Positions 56,986 to 64,000 of a stretch of 64,000 nucleotides of DNA are shown here, piece after piece. The position numbers were made by a program, and so were the translations under genes. The stretch's first letter is position 1; each line of letters begins with the position of its first letter. A model generated the notes under the pieces. That model was not told the origin of the DNA, did no database searches, and saw nothing but the letters and a program-made list of their open reading frames with translations. Source of the DNA: Campylobacter sp. RM5004 (GTDB lineage: Bacteria; Campylobacterota; Campylobacteria; Campylobacterales; Campylobacteraceae); contig NZ_CP059599.1 in NCBI RefSeq assembly GCF_022369455.1, positions 462,409-526,408 on the forward strand, in the 5' to 3' direction.

Positions 56986-57734
56986 TTTTAGAGCTTAAAA
57001 ATATAGATAAGAATTTCGGTGGAGTAAAAGCTATAAATAATGCTAATTTAAGCGTAAAAAAAGGCGAAGTTTTTGGGCTTATTGGACCAAATGGAGCCGG
57101 AAAAACCACATTATTTAATATAATTTCAGGAGCTTATAAGCCAAGTGCTGGAGAAATTATTTTTGATGGTAAAGACATTACTAAATTAAATCAATTACAA
57201 ATTACTAGATTAGGGGTTGCTAGAACTTTTCAAAATATTAGATTATTTGCTTCTATGAGTGTTTTAGAAAATGTATTAATAGGCTTAAATCAAAGTATAA
57301 ATTATAATATTTTTGAAGCTTTTTTACATTTTGCAAGATACAAAAAAGAAGAAAAAAGAGCAAAAGAAGAAGCATATCACATTTTAGATGAGCTTAAAAT
57401 CTCTCATCTAGCAAATGCAAAATCAACAGAATTAAGCTATGGAGAGCAAAGAAAGCTTGAGATTGCAAGAGCGTTAGCTTTAAAGCCAAAATTATTATTA
57501 TTAGATGAGCCTGCTGCTGGAATGAATGGGGCTGAGAGCATTGAGCTTGCAGAGATTATTTGTAAGCTAAAGCAAGAGCTTAGTATAGTATTAATTGAGC
57601 ATGATATGAAGTTTGTAAATAGCTTGTGCGATAGAGTTTTAGTGCTTGATTATGGCAAGAGTATTTTTCTAGGAAAGCCAAGTGATGCTGTGCAAGATAG
57701 TGAAGTTATAAAAGCTTATTTAGGAGATTTTTAA
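56982..57734 (+). CDS. livG: Branched-chain amino acid ABC transporter ATPase LivG
   Basis: 250 residues. Walker A is GPNGAGKTT, the signature is LSYGEQRKLEIARAL and Walker B is LLLLDEPAAGMN; the H-loop is IEHDMKF. The AAGMN after Walker B is typical of LivG. It shares one base with livF. Confidence 0.96.
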   Translation: MILELKNIDKNFGGVKAINNANLSVKKGEVFGLIGPNGAGKTTLFNIISGAYKPSAGEIIFDGKDITKLNQLQITRLGVARTFQNIRLFASMSVLENVLIGLNQSINYNIFEAFLHFARYKKEEKRAKEEAYHILDELKISHLANAKSTELSYGEQRKLEIARALALKPKLLLLDEPAAGMNGAESIELAEIICKLKQELSIVLIEHDMKFVNSLCDRVLVLDYGKSIFLGKPSDAVQDSEVIKAYLGDF

Positions 57735-58429
57735 TGCTAAGGGTAAAAAATTTAAGCGTTCATTACGGACTTATTAAAGCTGTTGATGATATAAGTTTTC
57801 ATATTAATTCAGGCGAAATTGTAAGTATAGTAGGAAGCAATGGAGCAGGTAAAACAAGCACTTTAAATGCGATTTTAAACATTCCAAAAAGAAGTGGAGA
57901 AATCAATTTCTTAGGCTATGAAATAGAGCGTCACAAAACCCACACTCTAGTTCAAAAAGGCATAAGTTTAGTTCCTGAAGGAAGAAAAATTTTCGCAAAT
58001 CTTAACATAGAAGATAATCTTAAAATGGGTGCATTTTATAATGCGGATAATTACGAGCATTTAAAAGAGCAAATGTATAGATTATTCCCACGCCTAAAGC
58101 AAAAAAATAATACTCTAGCAAGAAATCTAAGCGGCGGAGAAGCCCAAATGTTAGCAATCTCAAGGGCTTTAATGGGAGAGCCAAAACTACTTATGCTAGA
58201 TGAACCAAGCTTAGGGCTTGCGCCTAAGATAGTTGGAGAAGTTTTTGAGATAATTAAGGTTTTAAAAAACGAAGGAATTACTATTTTATTAGTAGAACAA
58301 AACGCTAAACAAGCTTTAAAAATAAGCGATAGAGCTTATGTGTTAGAGCATGGAAAAATCGTTCTTGAAGGCAAGGGCGAAGAACTAGCAGAAAATAATG
58401 AAATTCGCAAAAAATACTTAGGTATTTAA
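57734..58429 (+). CDS. livF: Branched-chain amino acid ABC transporter ATPase LivF
   Basis: 231 residues. Walker A is GSNGAGKTS, the signature is LSGGEAQMLAISRAL and Walker B is LMLDEPSLGLAP; SLVPEGRKIFANLNIEDNL is a LivF hallmark. It is the last gene of livHMGF. The spacer after it carries a repeat pair almost identical to the one before livH. Confidence 0.96.
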   Translation: MLRVKNLSVHYGLIKAVDDISFHINSGEIVSIVGSNGAGKTSTLNAILNIPKRSGEINFLGYEIERHKTHTLVQKGISLVPEGRKIFANLNIEDNLKMGAFYNADNYEHLKEQMYRLFPRLKQKNNTLARNLSGGEAQMLAISRALMGEPKLLMLDEPSLGLAPKIVGEVFEIIKVLKNEGITILLVEQNAKQALKISDRAYVLEHGKIVLEGKGEELAENNEIRKKYLGI

Positions 58430-58444
58430 AGCTTTTTTAAAATC

Positions 58445-58589
58445 AAATTCTTATTTCAAATTCCACGATTGTTTCAAAGAATTTGAAATAGGAATTAGGC
58501 TTAGCAAAATTTTTTAAGACTAAATTAGTGTATTAAAATATTTTTATCAAAATTACTAAGAAATTTTAAAAGAATTTGAATTAGGAATT
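58445..58589. repeat. Three dispersed-repeat copies between livF and the split membrane gene
   Basis: A reverse copy at 58445-58463 and a forward copy at 58479-58496 form a hairpin with the same loop as 54894-54946. A third forward copy at 58572-58589 ends four bases before the ATG of the next gene and supplies its AGGA ribosome-binding site. Confidence 0.8.
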
Positions 58590-58592
58590 AAA

Positions 58593-59144
58593 ATGAAAGA
58601 TAGCGTTATAACTGCACTTAATATGGATTTAAAATCAAAAATAAGTTCTACAACCCATATTCTATCAAGTATGAATATTATAATTTTATGTATTTTGTCA
58701 TTTTTCGTTTTAAAATGTTTTGGAGTTTTTATTCGCTTTATTTTAGCTAAATACACTATTTTTACATTTAATAATGACCCATTTTTTAATCTTGCTAGCA
58801 ATGTTTATCCTTATTTGTATTTATATTTAGCCTTTGTGATTAATTTGTTTTTAACAATAACTAATATTCAGCGATTAAACGCTGTTATCGCTAATAAATA
58901 TTTAAGGTTTTTTGTGATTTTTGGATTTATTATTTTTGATATTTGTAGCTTTATTTTATTTTTTATTTCAACTTTTGTTTTAAATATAATTTTTATGCTA
59001 ATTTTATCATGTTTTAAGGATAAAAATATAAGCGAAATAAAAGCTTCAAGCTCATTTGCAAACGCATTTATTTTTGATTTTAATGCTAAAAGCAAACCTA
59101 TATTTTTATATTTTTTAATCTTTTTGCGATTTTGCTTATTTTAA
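58593..59144 (+). CDS. Membrane protein of unknown function, probable N-terminal part of a frameshifted gene
   Basis: 183 residues with four or five membrane segments after a short polar start (MKDSVITALNMDLKSKISS). No family is recognised. The frame ends in KSKPIFLYFLIFLRFCLF. Adding one T to the run of five T at 59121-59125 would join it to the next frame as IFFAILLILITFIAREY, giving about 291 residues with seven or eight segments. So the gene is probably split by one missing base. The start uses the dispersed repeat as ribosome-binding site. Confidence 0.55.
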   Translation: MKDSVITALNMDLKSKISSTTHILSSMNIIILCILSFFVLKCFGVFIRFILAKYTIFTFNNDPFFNLASNVYPYLYLYLAFVINLFLTITNIQRLNAVIANKYLRFFVIFGFIIFDICSFILFFISTFVLNIIFMLILSCFKDKNISEIKASSSFANAFIFDFNAKSKPIFLYFLIFLRFCLF

Positions 59145-59467
59145 TAACTTTTATTGCAAGAGAATATATTTTGATTCTTTCTATCACAACTTCGCTTTTG
59201 TTTTTGATGTTTGTGCTTTTTACTCCGTTTTTGTATTGTGAGATTTTTTATATTTTTAATTATTTTTCTAAGCTAAATAAGAGATTTTTTAGATTTGTTT
59301 TTGTTATTTCAATTCTAACTTATTATATTAGTTTTATTACCCTTGATAGGATTGGATTATTTTATAATATTGTTAATGCAATAGCTTTTTTTAGCTTTTT
59401 ATTTTTATATTTTATATCTTGTATTTATGTGATTATTGCTCTTTATTGTAAAAAATATAATTATTAG
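59132..59467 (+). pseudogene. C-terminal part of the split membrane gene
   Basis: 111 codons of hydrophobic sequence (about three membrane segments) in the next frame, overlapping the upstream end by 13 bases and lacking a ribosome-binding site. It is best explained as the continuation of 58593-59144 after a one-base deletion in a T-run. If the frameshift is a read error the gene is intact. Confidence 0.5.
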
Positions 59468-59492
59468 CTTGGAATTTGAATTAGGATATTAG

Positions 59493-59522
59493 TTTTCCTA
59501 ATTTATCGCTAAATTAGGAAAA
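59493..59522. terminator. Bidirectional terminator between the split gene and guaC
   Basis: TTTTCCTAATTTA (59493-59505) and TAAATTAGGAAAA (59510-59522) form a 13-bp perfect stem with loop TCGC, with a U-rich end in both directions. A partial dispersed-repeat copy (from 59472) precedes it. Confidence 0.85.
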
Positions 59523-59530
59523 TTTATTAA

Positions 59531-60520
59531 TTAGATAGTATCTCCATTAAAGATTGAGTTTTTAACCACTACATAATCAACTTTTCTAATATCACGAAGC
59601 TCTTTACCGCCTGCATAAGAAATTGAGCTTTGTAAATCTTCTCTCATTTCATTTAAGGTATCAAAGATATTTCCTCTAAATGGAACATACATTTTTTTAC
59701 CTTCTACATTTTTACGCTCACCTTTTTGAAACTCACTTGCTGAGCCATAGTATTCTTTCATCTTTTTGCCATCAATTTCAATAGTTTTTCCAGGGCTTTG
59801 CTCGTGTCCGCTAAATAGTGAGCCTATCATTACAAAAGTAGCTCCAAAGCGAATTGATTTTGCGATATCTCCGTGATTTCTAATACCACCATCTGCAATT
59901 ATCGGCTTTTTAGCACTTTTAGCACACCAGCGTAGAGCTGCTAATTGCCAACCGCCTGTTCCAAAACCGGTTTTAAGTTTAGTAATACATACTTTACCAG
60001 GTCCAATACCAACCTTAGTTGCATCAGCTCCAGCGTTTTCTAAATCTCTTACAGCTTCAGGTGTTCCAACATTTCCTGCTATTACGAAACTCGTTTTTAA
60101 GTTTGCCTTAATGTATTTAATCATCTTAATTACATTATCGCTATGTCCGTGAGCAATATCAATAGTAATGTATTCAGGATAAAGCTCATTAGCTTTTAAT
60201 TCATCTATAAATTCATATTCTTTTTGAGTAATTCCAACAGAAATTGATGCAAAAAGTCCCATTTCTTGCATTTTTCTTACAAAATCTAACCTTTTTTCAG
60301 GCTCAAATCTATGCATAATATAAAAATAATCACTTCTAGCAAATGAAATTGCTAATTCTTCATCAATGATTGTTTGCATATTTGCTGGAACTACTGGTAG
60401 TTTAAATGTTCTATTTCCAAGCTTAACGCTAGTATCACACTCGCTTCTTGAGTTGATTATACATTTTGCAGGGATTAACTGCACGTCTTCGTAATCAAAA
60501 ACTAATAAATTGTTTAGCAT
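59531..60520 (-). CDS. guaC: GMP reductase
   Basis: 329 residues, the size of the bacterial GuaC type rather than IMP dehydrogenase (no CBS domains). The catalytic Cys lies in [32 protein letters not shown] at the start, VPANMQT and the phosphate-binding [19 protein letters not shown] are conserved. It converts GMP to IMP with NADPH in purine salvage. The start has AAGGAGTGTA upstream. Confidence 0.93.
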   Translation of the reverse strand: MLNNLLVFDYEDVQLIPAKCIINSRSECDTSVKLGNRTFKLPVVPANMQTIIDEELAISFARSDYFYIMHRFEPEKRLDFVRKMQEMGLFASISVGITQKEYEFIDELKANELYPEYITIDIAHGHSDNVIKMIKYIKANLKTSFVIAGNVGTPEAVRDLENAGADATKVGIGPGKVCITKLKTGFGTGGWQLAALRWCAKSAKKPIIADGGIRNHGDIAKSIRFGATFVMIGSLFSGHEQSPGKTIEIDGKKMKEYYGSASEFQKGERKNVEGKKMYVPFRGNIFDTLNEMREDLQSSISYAGGKELRDIRKVDYVVVKNSIFNGDTI

Positions 60521-60633
60521 ATTACACTCCTTAAAATTAAAGACTTGATTGTAGCTTATAAATAATTAATAAAAACTTGATTTTAAAAGTTAAAATATTT
60601 TATGGAATTTAAATCCGGAATTTCACCGGAAAA

Positions 60634-60990
60634 TTATTTTTTAGCTATCGCTTCTATTTCTATTTTTGAACCCTTTGGTAAAGCTGCTACAGCAAATGCA
60701 CTTCTAGCTGGGAAAGGCTCTTTAAAAAACTCAGCATAAGCTTCATTAACTGCTGCAAAGTCATTTATATCAGCTAGTAAAACCGTCGTTTTAATAACAT
60801 TATTCATATCTAAACCTTGCTCGTTTAAGATAGCTTTAATGTTTCTTAGACTTTGTCTTGTAAGTTCTTTAATATCGCCTTTTGCAAAATCTCCTGTCGT
60901 TGGGTCTATTGGTAATTGACCGCTTACAAATACTAAATCGTTTGATACTCCACATACACTATAAGGACCTATCGCCTTTGGATAATTCAT
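60634..60990 (-). CDS. ridA: RidA-family enamine/imine deaminase
   Basis: 118 residues from ATG 60990, which follows AAAGGAG; an earlier in-frame start would add 14 residues containing that site. The RidA signature [24 protein letters not shown] and the C-terminal [22 protein letters not shown], including the conserved Arg and Glu, are present. It hydrolyses 2-aminoacrylate and related imines made by PLP lyases. A MetC-like PLP lyase is encoded nearby in the divergent unit, which fits the role. Confidence 0.9.
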   Translation of the reverse strand: MNYPKAIGPYSVCGVSNDLVFVSGQLPIDPTTGDFAKGDIKELTRQSLRNIKAILNEQGLDMNNVIKTTVLLADINDFAAVNEAYAEFFKEPFPARSAFAVAALPKGSKIEIEAIAKK

Positions 60991-61162
60991 TTTTTCTCCT
61001 TTTTTAAAAAAAATTTTGCAAAATAGTAACAAAAAATTATTAATTTAGAAAAAATAATAAAAAAAAACTATTTTTTACAAAAATTTTATTAATTTTATCT
61101 AATTTTAAGAAAATTTTATTAAATTTACTTTTAAAATAATAATTTTATTTAAAGGAGTTAAA

Positions 61163-62554
61163 ATGTTCAGCATTTTTTTTGCGTTTGTAGCAATCGCTTT
61201 GCTGGTATTTATGCTTTCTAAAAAGATAAATGCCCATATGGCTTTGTTACTTAGTGGTTTGTTTTTACTATTGATCGCAACTATGCATAATAGTGAAGCA
61301 ATTTTTAGCAGCAAAGTTTTAGATGCTAAAGGGAGCTTAAATTTTTGGTTCTTCAATCTTTTTGAAGTATTTAACAAAAACTTATCTTCTACTCTTAGCG
61401 GTCTTGGGCTTACGCTTATGTGTATTGCTGGTTTTAGTGCTTACATGGAGCATGTTGGAGCAAGCTATGCTTTATTTAAGGTTTTTGAAAAGCCGCTTAG
61501 TATGGTTAAATCTCCGTATATGCTTTTAATAGTTTCTTATTTTGTTACGCAATTTTTAGTAATTTTTATACCATCTCATGCTGGTCTTGGACTTTTACTT
61601 ATGGTTACTATGTATCCGATTTTAGTTAGAACTGGAGTTTCAAAATTATCAGCTTTAACAGTTATTGGAACTTGCCAATATATTGACCATGGGCCTGGAA
61701 GTGGTAATGTTATTTTAGCTGCAAAAACAGCAGGGGTTGATCCAGCTACATATTTTGTTCATCACCAATTACCTACAACAATACCTATTATAATAGCTGT
61801 TGCAATTGCGATTTATTTTACTTCTAAATATTTTGATAAAAAGGATAATTTTATCTTTAATAAAGAAGAAATAGAAAAAGAATTAAGTGAAGGTAATGAA
61901 AATAAAACTAAATTTCCTCCAAAAATTTATGCAATATTACCAATTATTCCATTAGTATTAATACTAGGTTTTTCAAAAGTTGTTGGTAGTAATATTAAAA
62001 TGAATGTCCCTGTTGCAATGATGATTTCAACTTTTGCAGCAATTATTTTTGAGATGATTAGATATAGAAGTGTTGTAGAAACCTTAAATTCAATTATGAT
62101 ATTTTTTAAGGGCATGGGTCATTTATTTGTAATAACAGTTAGTCTTATAGTGTGCGGTCAGGTTTTTGCTGCTGGGCTTTTATCAATAGGATTTGTTGAT
62201 ACTTTAATAAATCTTGCAAAGGATGCAGGTTTTGGCGTATTAGCAATTATTATTTTTGTATCAATTTTGCTTTCTGTATCAGCGTTTTTAATGGGTTCAG
62301 GAAACGCAGCATTCTTTAGTTTTGCGCCACTTATTCCAAATATAGCAAAATCATTTAATGTTGAAACTATCATGATGATAGCACCTATTCAAATTATGAC
62401 AGGTTTTGGAAGATGCGTAAGCCCAATCGCTCCTGCTATTTTAGCAATTGCAGGAATTGCAAAAGTTAGTCCTTTTGCTGTTGTTAAAAGAACTGCAATA
62501 CCTATGATAATTGCTGGTATTGTTAATATTATTTGCACTTGTATTTATATTTAA
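61163..62554 (+). CDS. dcuC: DcuC-family C4-dicarboxylate transporter
   Basis: 463 residues, about 12 membrane segments. LVIFIPSHAGLGLLLMVTMYPIL, GTCQYIDHGPGSGNVILAA and MTGFGRCVSPIAPAILAIAGIA are typical of the DcuC/YfcC group. It is thought to export succinate or exchange fumarate and succinate under low oxygen. AAAGGAG lies six bases before the ATG. It heads a unit with a MetC-like lyase and a fumarase-superfamily lyase, so it may carry a C4 acid produced or used by these enzymes. Confidence 0.88.
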   Translation: MFSIFFAFVAIALLVFMLSKKINAHMALLLSGLFLLLIATMHNSEAIFSSKVLDAKGSLNFWFFNLFEVFNKNLSSTLSGLGLTLMCIAGFSAYMEHVGASYALFKVFEKPLSMVKSPYMLLIVSYFVTQFLVIFIPSHAGLGLLLMVTMYPILVRTGVSKLSALTVIGTCQYIDHGPGSGNVILAAKTAGVDPATYFVHHQLPTTIPIIIAVAIAIYFTSKYFDKKDNFIFNKEEIEKELSEGNENKTKFPPKIYAILPIIPLVLILGFSKVVGSNIKMNVPVAMMISTFAAIIFEMIRYRSVVETLNSIMIFFKGMGHLFVITVSLIVCGQVFAAGLLSIGFVDTLINLAKDAGFGVLAIIIFVSILLSVSAFLMGSGNAAFFSFAPLIPNIAKSFNVETIMMIAPIQIMTGFGRCVSPIAPAILAIAGIAKVSPFAVVKRTAIPMIIAGIVNIICTCIYI

Positions 62555-62569
62555 AAAAAGGAGATAAAC

Positions 62570-63727
62570 ATGAAGAATAAAACAAAGTTAATTCATTTAG
62601 GTCGTGGTAAAGATTTACCTGTAAAAGCAGTAAATCCTAGTGTTATGAGAGCATCAACTATACTTTTTAAAGACCATAAAACTTGGCAAGAATATCGTGA
62701 GCTTAGAAAAACGCAAAGAGTTTTAAGCTATGGTGCAAGAGGAACTGAAACAAATTTTGAGCTAGAAAAATTACTTTGCGAGCTTGAGGGAGGTTTTAGA
62801 GCCCAACTTTTCCCAACAGGTCTTGCAGCACTAGCTATGGTTTTATTAAATTACGCTAGTTCAGGAGCACATTTTCTAATAACTGATGGAATTTATGGAC
62901 CTGTTAGAACAATTTGTGATTTGTTTTTAAATAAAATTGGTGTAGAAATTGAGTTTTTAAAAGCTGATGCTAGCGATGTTGAAAGTAAAATCAAGCCAAA
63001 TACAAAGCTTATTTTATGCGAAAGCCCTGGTTCTATTATGTATGAAATTATAGATGTTCCAAAGTTATGCGAAATAGCTCATAAACACAATATTCCTGTT
63101 GCGATTGATAGCACATATTCAAGTGCTTATTTATCAAATCCTATAAAGCTTGGAGTTGATATTTGTGTGATTGCAGCTACTAAGTATTTAAGCGGACACT
63201 CTGATGTTGTTATGGGTTGTGTTATTGTAAATGAAAAAGAGTGGAAAAATTTTAATGAGCTACCAGAAGCACTAGGACTTACTACAAGCCCTGATGATTG
63301 TTATTTAGTTCTTAGAGGTATGAGAACTCTTGGTATAAGATTAAAGGCCCATGAGGAGAATACAGATAAAGTTGTTGAATTTTTAAAGACAAGAAAAGAA
63401 ATTAAAACAATTTTTTATCCAAAATTACCAACTCATCCAAACCATGAGATATTTAAAAGAGATTTCATAGGAACAAATGGTATGGTAACGATAGAATTTG
63501 AATCAGGAATTAGCAAAGACCAAGCTATTAAATTTGTAGATGATTTAGAGTATTTTTCAATAGGCGCTAGTTGGGGCGGTTATGAAAGTCTTGCGACTGT
63601 TACAATGCCACCAAGAACAGCTACTAAAGTTGATAGTAATAGAGTTTTTGTGAGATTTCATATAGGTTTAGAAGATGTTAGTGATTTAATAGCTGATTTA
63701 GAGCAAGCATTTAATAAAATTAAATAA
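62570..63727 (+). CDS. metC: PLP-dependent cystathionine beta-lyase-like enzyme
   Basis: 385 residues of the Cys/Met-metabolism PLP family. The PLP lysine is Lys205 in ATKYLSGHSD. YGARGTETNFELEKLLCELEGG and AIDSTYSSAYLSNP match MetC more than MetB or MetY. The enzyme would cleave C-S bonds of cystathionine or a related thioether to pyruvate, ammonia and a thiol. Fifteen bases after dcuC and 11 bases before a fumarate-forming lyase family gene, it may work on a compound other than cystathionine. Confidence 0.85.
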   Translation: MKNKTKLIHLGRGKDLPVKAVNPSVMRASTILFKDHKTWQEYRELRKTQRVLSYGARGTETNFELEKLLCELEGGFRAQLFPTGLAALAMVLLNYASSGAHFLITDGIYGPVRTICDLFLNKIGVEIEFLKADASDVESKIKPNTKLILCESPGSIMYEIIDVPKLCEIAHKHNIPVAIDSTYSSAYLSNPIKLGVDICVIAATKYLSGHSDVVMGCVIVNEKEWKNFNELPEALGLTTSPDDCYLVLRGMRTLGIRLKAHEENTDKVVEFLKTRKEIKTIFYPKLPTHPNHEIFKRDFIGTNGMVTIEFESGISKDQAIKFVDDLEYFSIGASWGGYESLATVTMPPRTATKVDSNRVFVRFHIGLEDVSDLIADLEQAFNKIK

Positions 63728-63738
63728 AAGGAGAAATT

Positions 63739-64000
63739 ATGACAGGTATTAGTGTATTTGATATGAGATTATTGGGTGATTCTTGGAGCACAAAAGCTAT
63801 GCGTGATATTTTTTGTGAAGAAAATAGAATTCAAAAATGGCTTGATGTTGAAGCAGCACTTGCTAAATCTCAAGCAAAACTTGGAATTATCCCAGAAGCC
63901 GCAGCTATAGAGATAGCTAAAAAATCTTTTTATAAATATATGGATATGGATTTTATATTTAATGAATATAAAAAGACAAAGCATCCATTAGTTCCAACTG
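63739..64000 (+). CDS. Fumarase/adenylosuccinate-lyase superfamily enzyme, N-terminal part (cut by window end)
   Basis: The first 87 codons are visible, starting at ATG after AAAGGAG. The opening SVFDMRLLGDSWSTKAMRDIFCEENRIQKWLDVEAALAKSQAKLGIIP is the N-terminal helix pattern of the superfamily, closest in style to the PcaB/EDDS-lyase/adenylosuccinate-lyase branch. Members eliminate fumarate from succinyl-amino or related adducts, or cycloisomerise muconates. The catalytic Ser loop lies beyond the window, so the reaction is not assigned. Operon context with dcuC suggests fumarate release. Confidence 0.75.
   Translation, partial: MTGISVFDMRLLGDSWSTKAMRDIFCEENRIQKWLDVEAALAKSQAKLGIIPEAAAIEIAKKSFYKYMDMDFIFNEYKKTKHPLVPT

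Overview
The window is AT-rich and compact, and it looks like a Campylobacter-type epsilonproteobacterium (Campylobacterota). Several gene sets match C. jejuni-like synteny and content: ctp next to clpB; fabG-acpP-fabF-accA; a PCuAC / small periplasmic protein / Sco copper cluster beside a Pgp2/Csd6-type cell-shape carboxypeptidase and alr; an orphan NiFe-hydrogenase small subunit; livHMGF; and four long poly-G tracts typical of phase variation. I cannot name a species. The presence of ppsA/ppsR and a 23S-5S unit with no adjacent 16S argue against C. jejuni itself.

Layout. 1-3173: end of metA, a phase-variable BCCT transporter and an enolase-superfamily enzyme. 3174-9479: repeat-rich spacer, hydA2-like gene, a small gene with an ABC-F ATPase, then two overlapping GGDEF genes, the second fused to hemerythrin. 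9480-13136: a stand-alone 23S-5S rRNA unit. 13137-15473: a low-density accessory stretch with a zeta-toxin-like kinase, a decayed copy of a methyltransferase 3' end, and two small orphan genes behind a poly-G promoter. 15474-25671: an adenine methyltransferase, htpG, crcB, plsC, an SH3-like membrane protein and ctp on the minus strand, divergent from clpB, then a permease. 25705-29664: lysine-rich protein, copper delivery genes for cytochrome oxidase, pgp2 and alr. 29665-35100: unknown membrane protein, ppsA/ppsR and a HAD phosphatase. 35214-41054: marR, an MFS transporter, the fatty-acid genes and hemH. 41055-44746: tandem arrays, a phase-variable chemoreceptor and 1.2 kb of degenerate repeat units. 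44747-54824: a SulP transporter and two large secreted paralogues, one of them frameshifted. 55070-59467: livHMGF and a split membrane gene. 59531-64000: guaC, ridA, dcuC, a metC-like lyase and the start of a fumarase/ASL-superfamily lyase.

The most unusual feature is a dispersed short repeat, consensus GAATTTGAAWTAGGAATT. I count about 35 copies or close variants, almost all intergenic. They occur singly, as inverted pairs forming long perfect hairpins at gene ends (some are good terminators), as the ends of two MITE-like elements, inside tandem non-coding units, and once inside a coding region. The core copies carry one or two RAATTY sites. RAATTY is the site methylated by the C. jejuni orphan methyltransferase CtsM, which governs acceptance of transforming DNA, and the window encodes an adenine methyltransferase that could be its counterpart. 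A role for the repeat in DNA uptake or self-recognition is inference only.

Other points of interest are four poly-G tracts acting at different levels (early coding, C-terminal tail, core promoter, N-terminal extension), a 9-bp tandem array of 26 units, and two homopolymer frameshifts.
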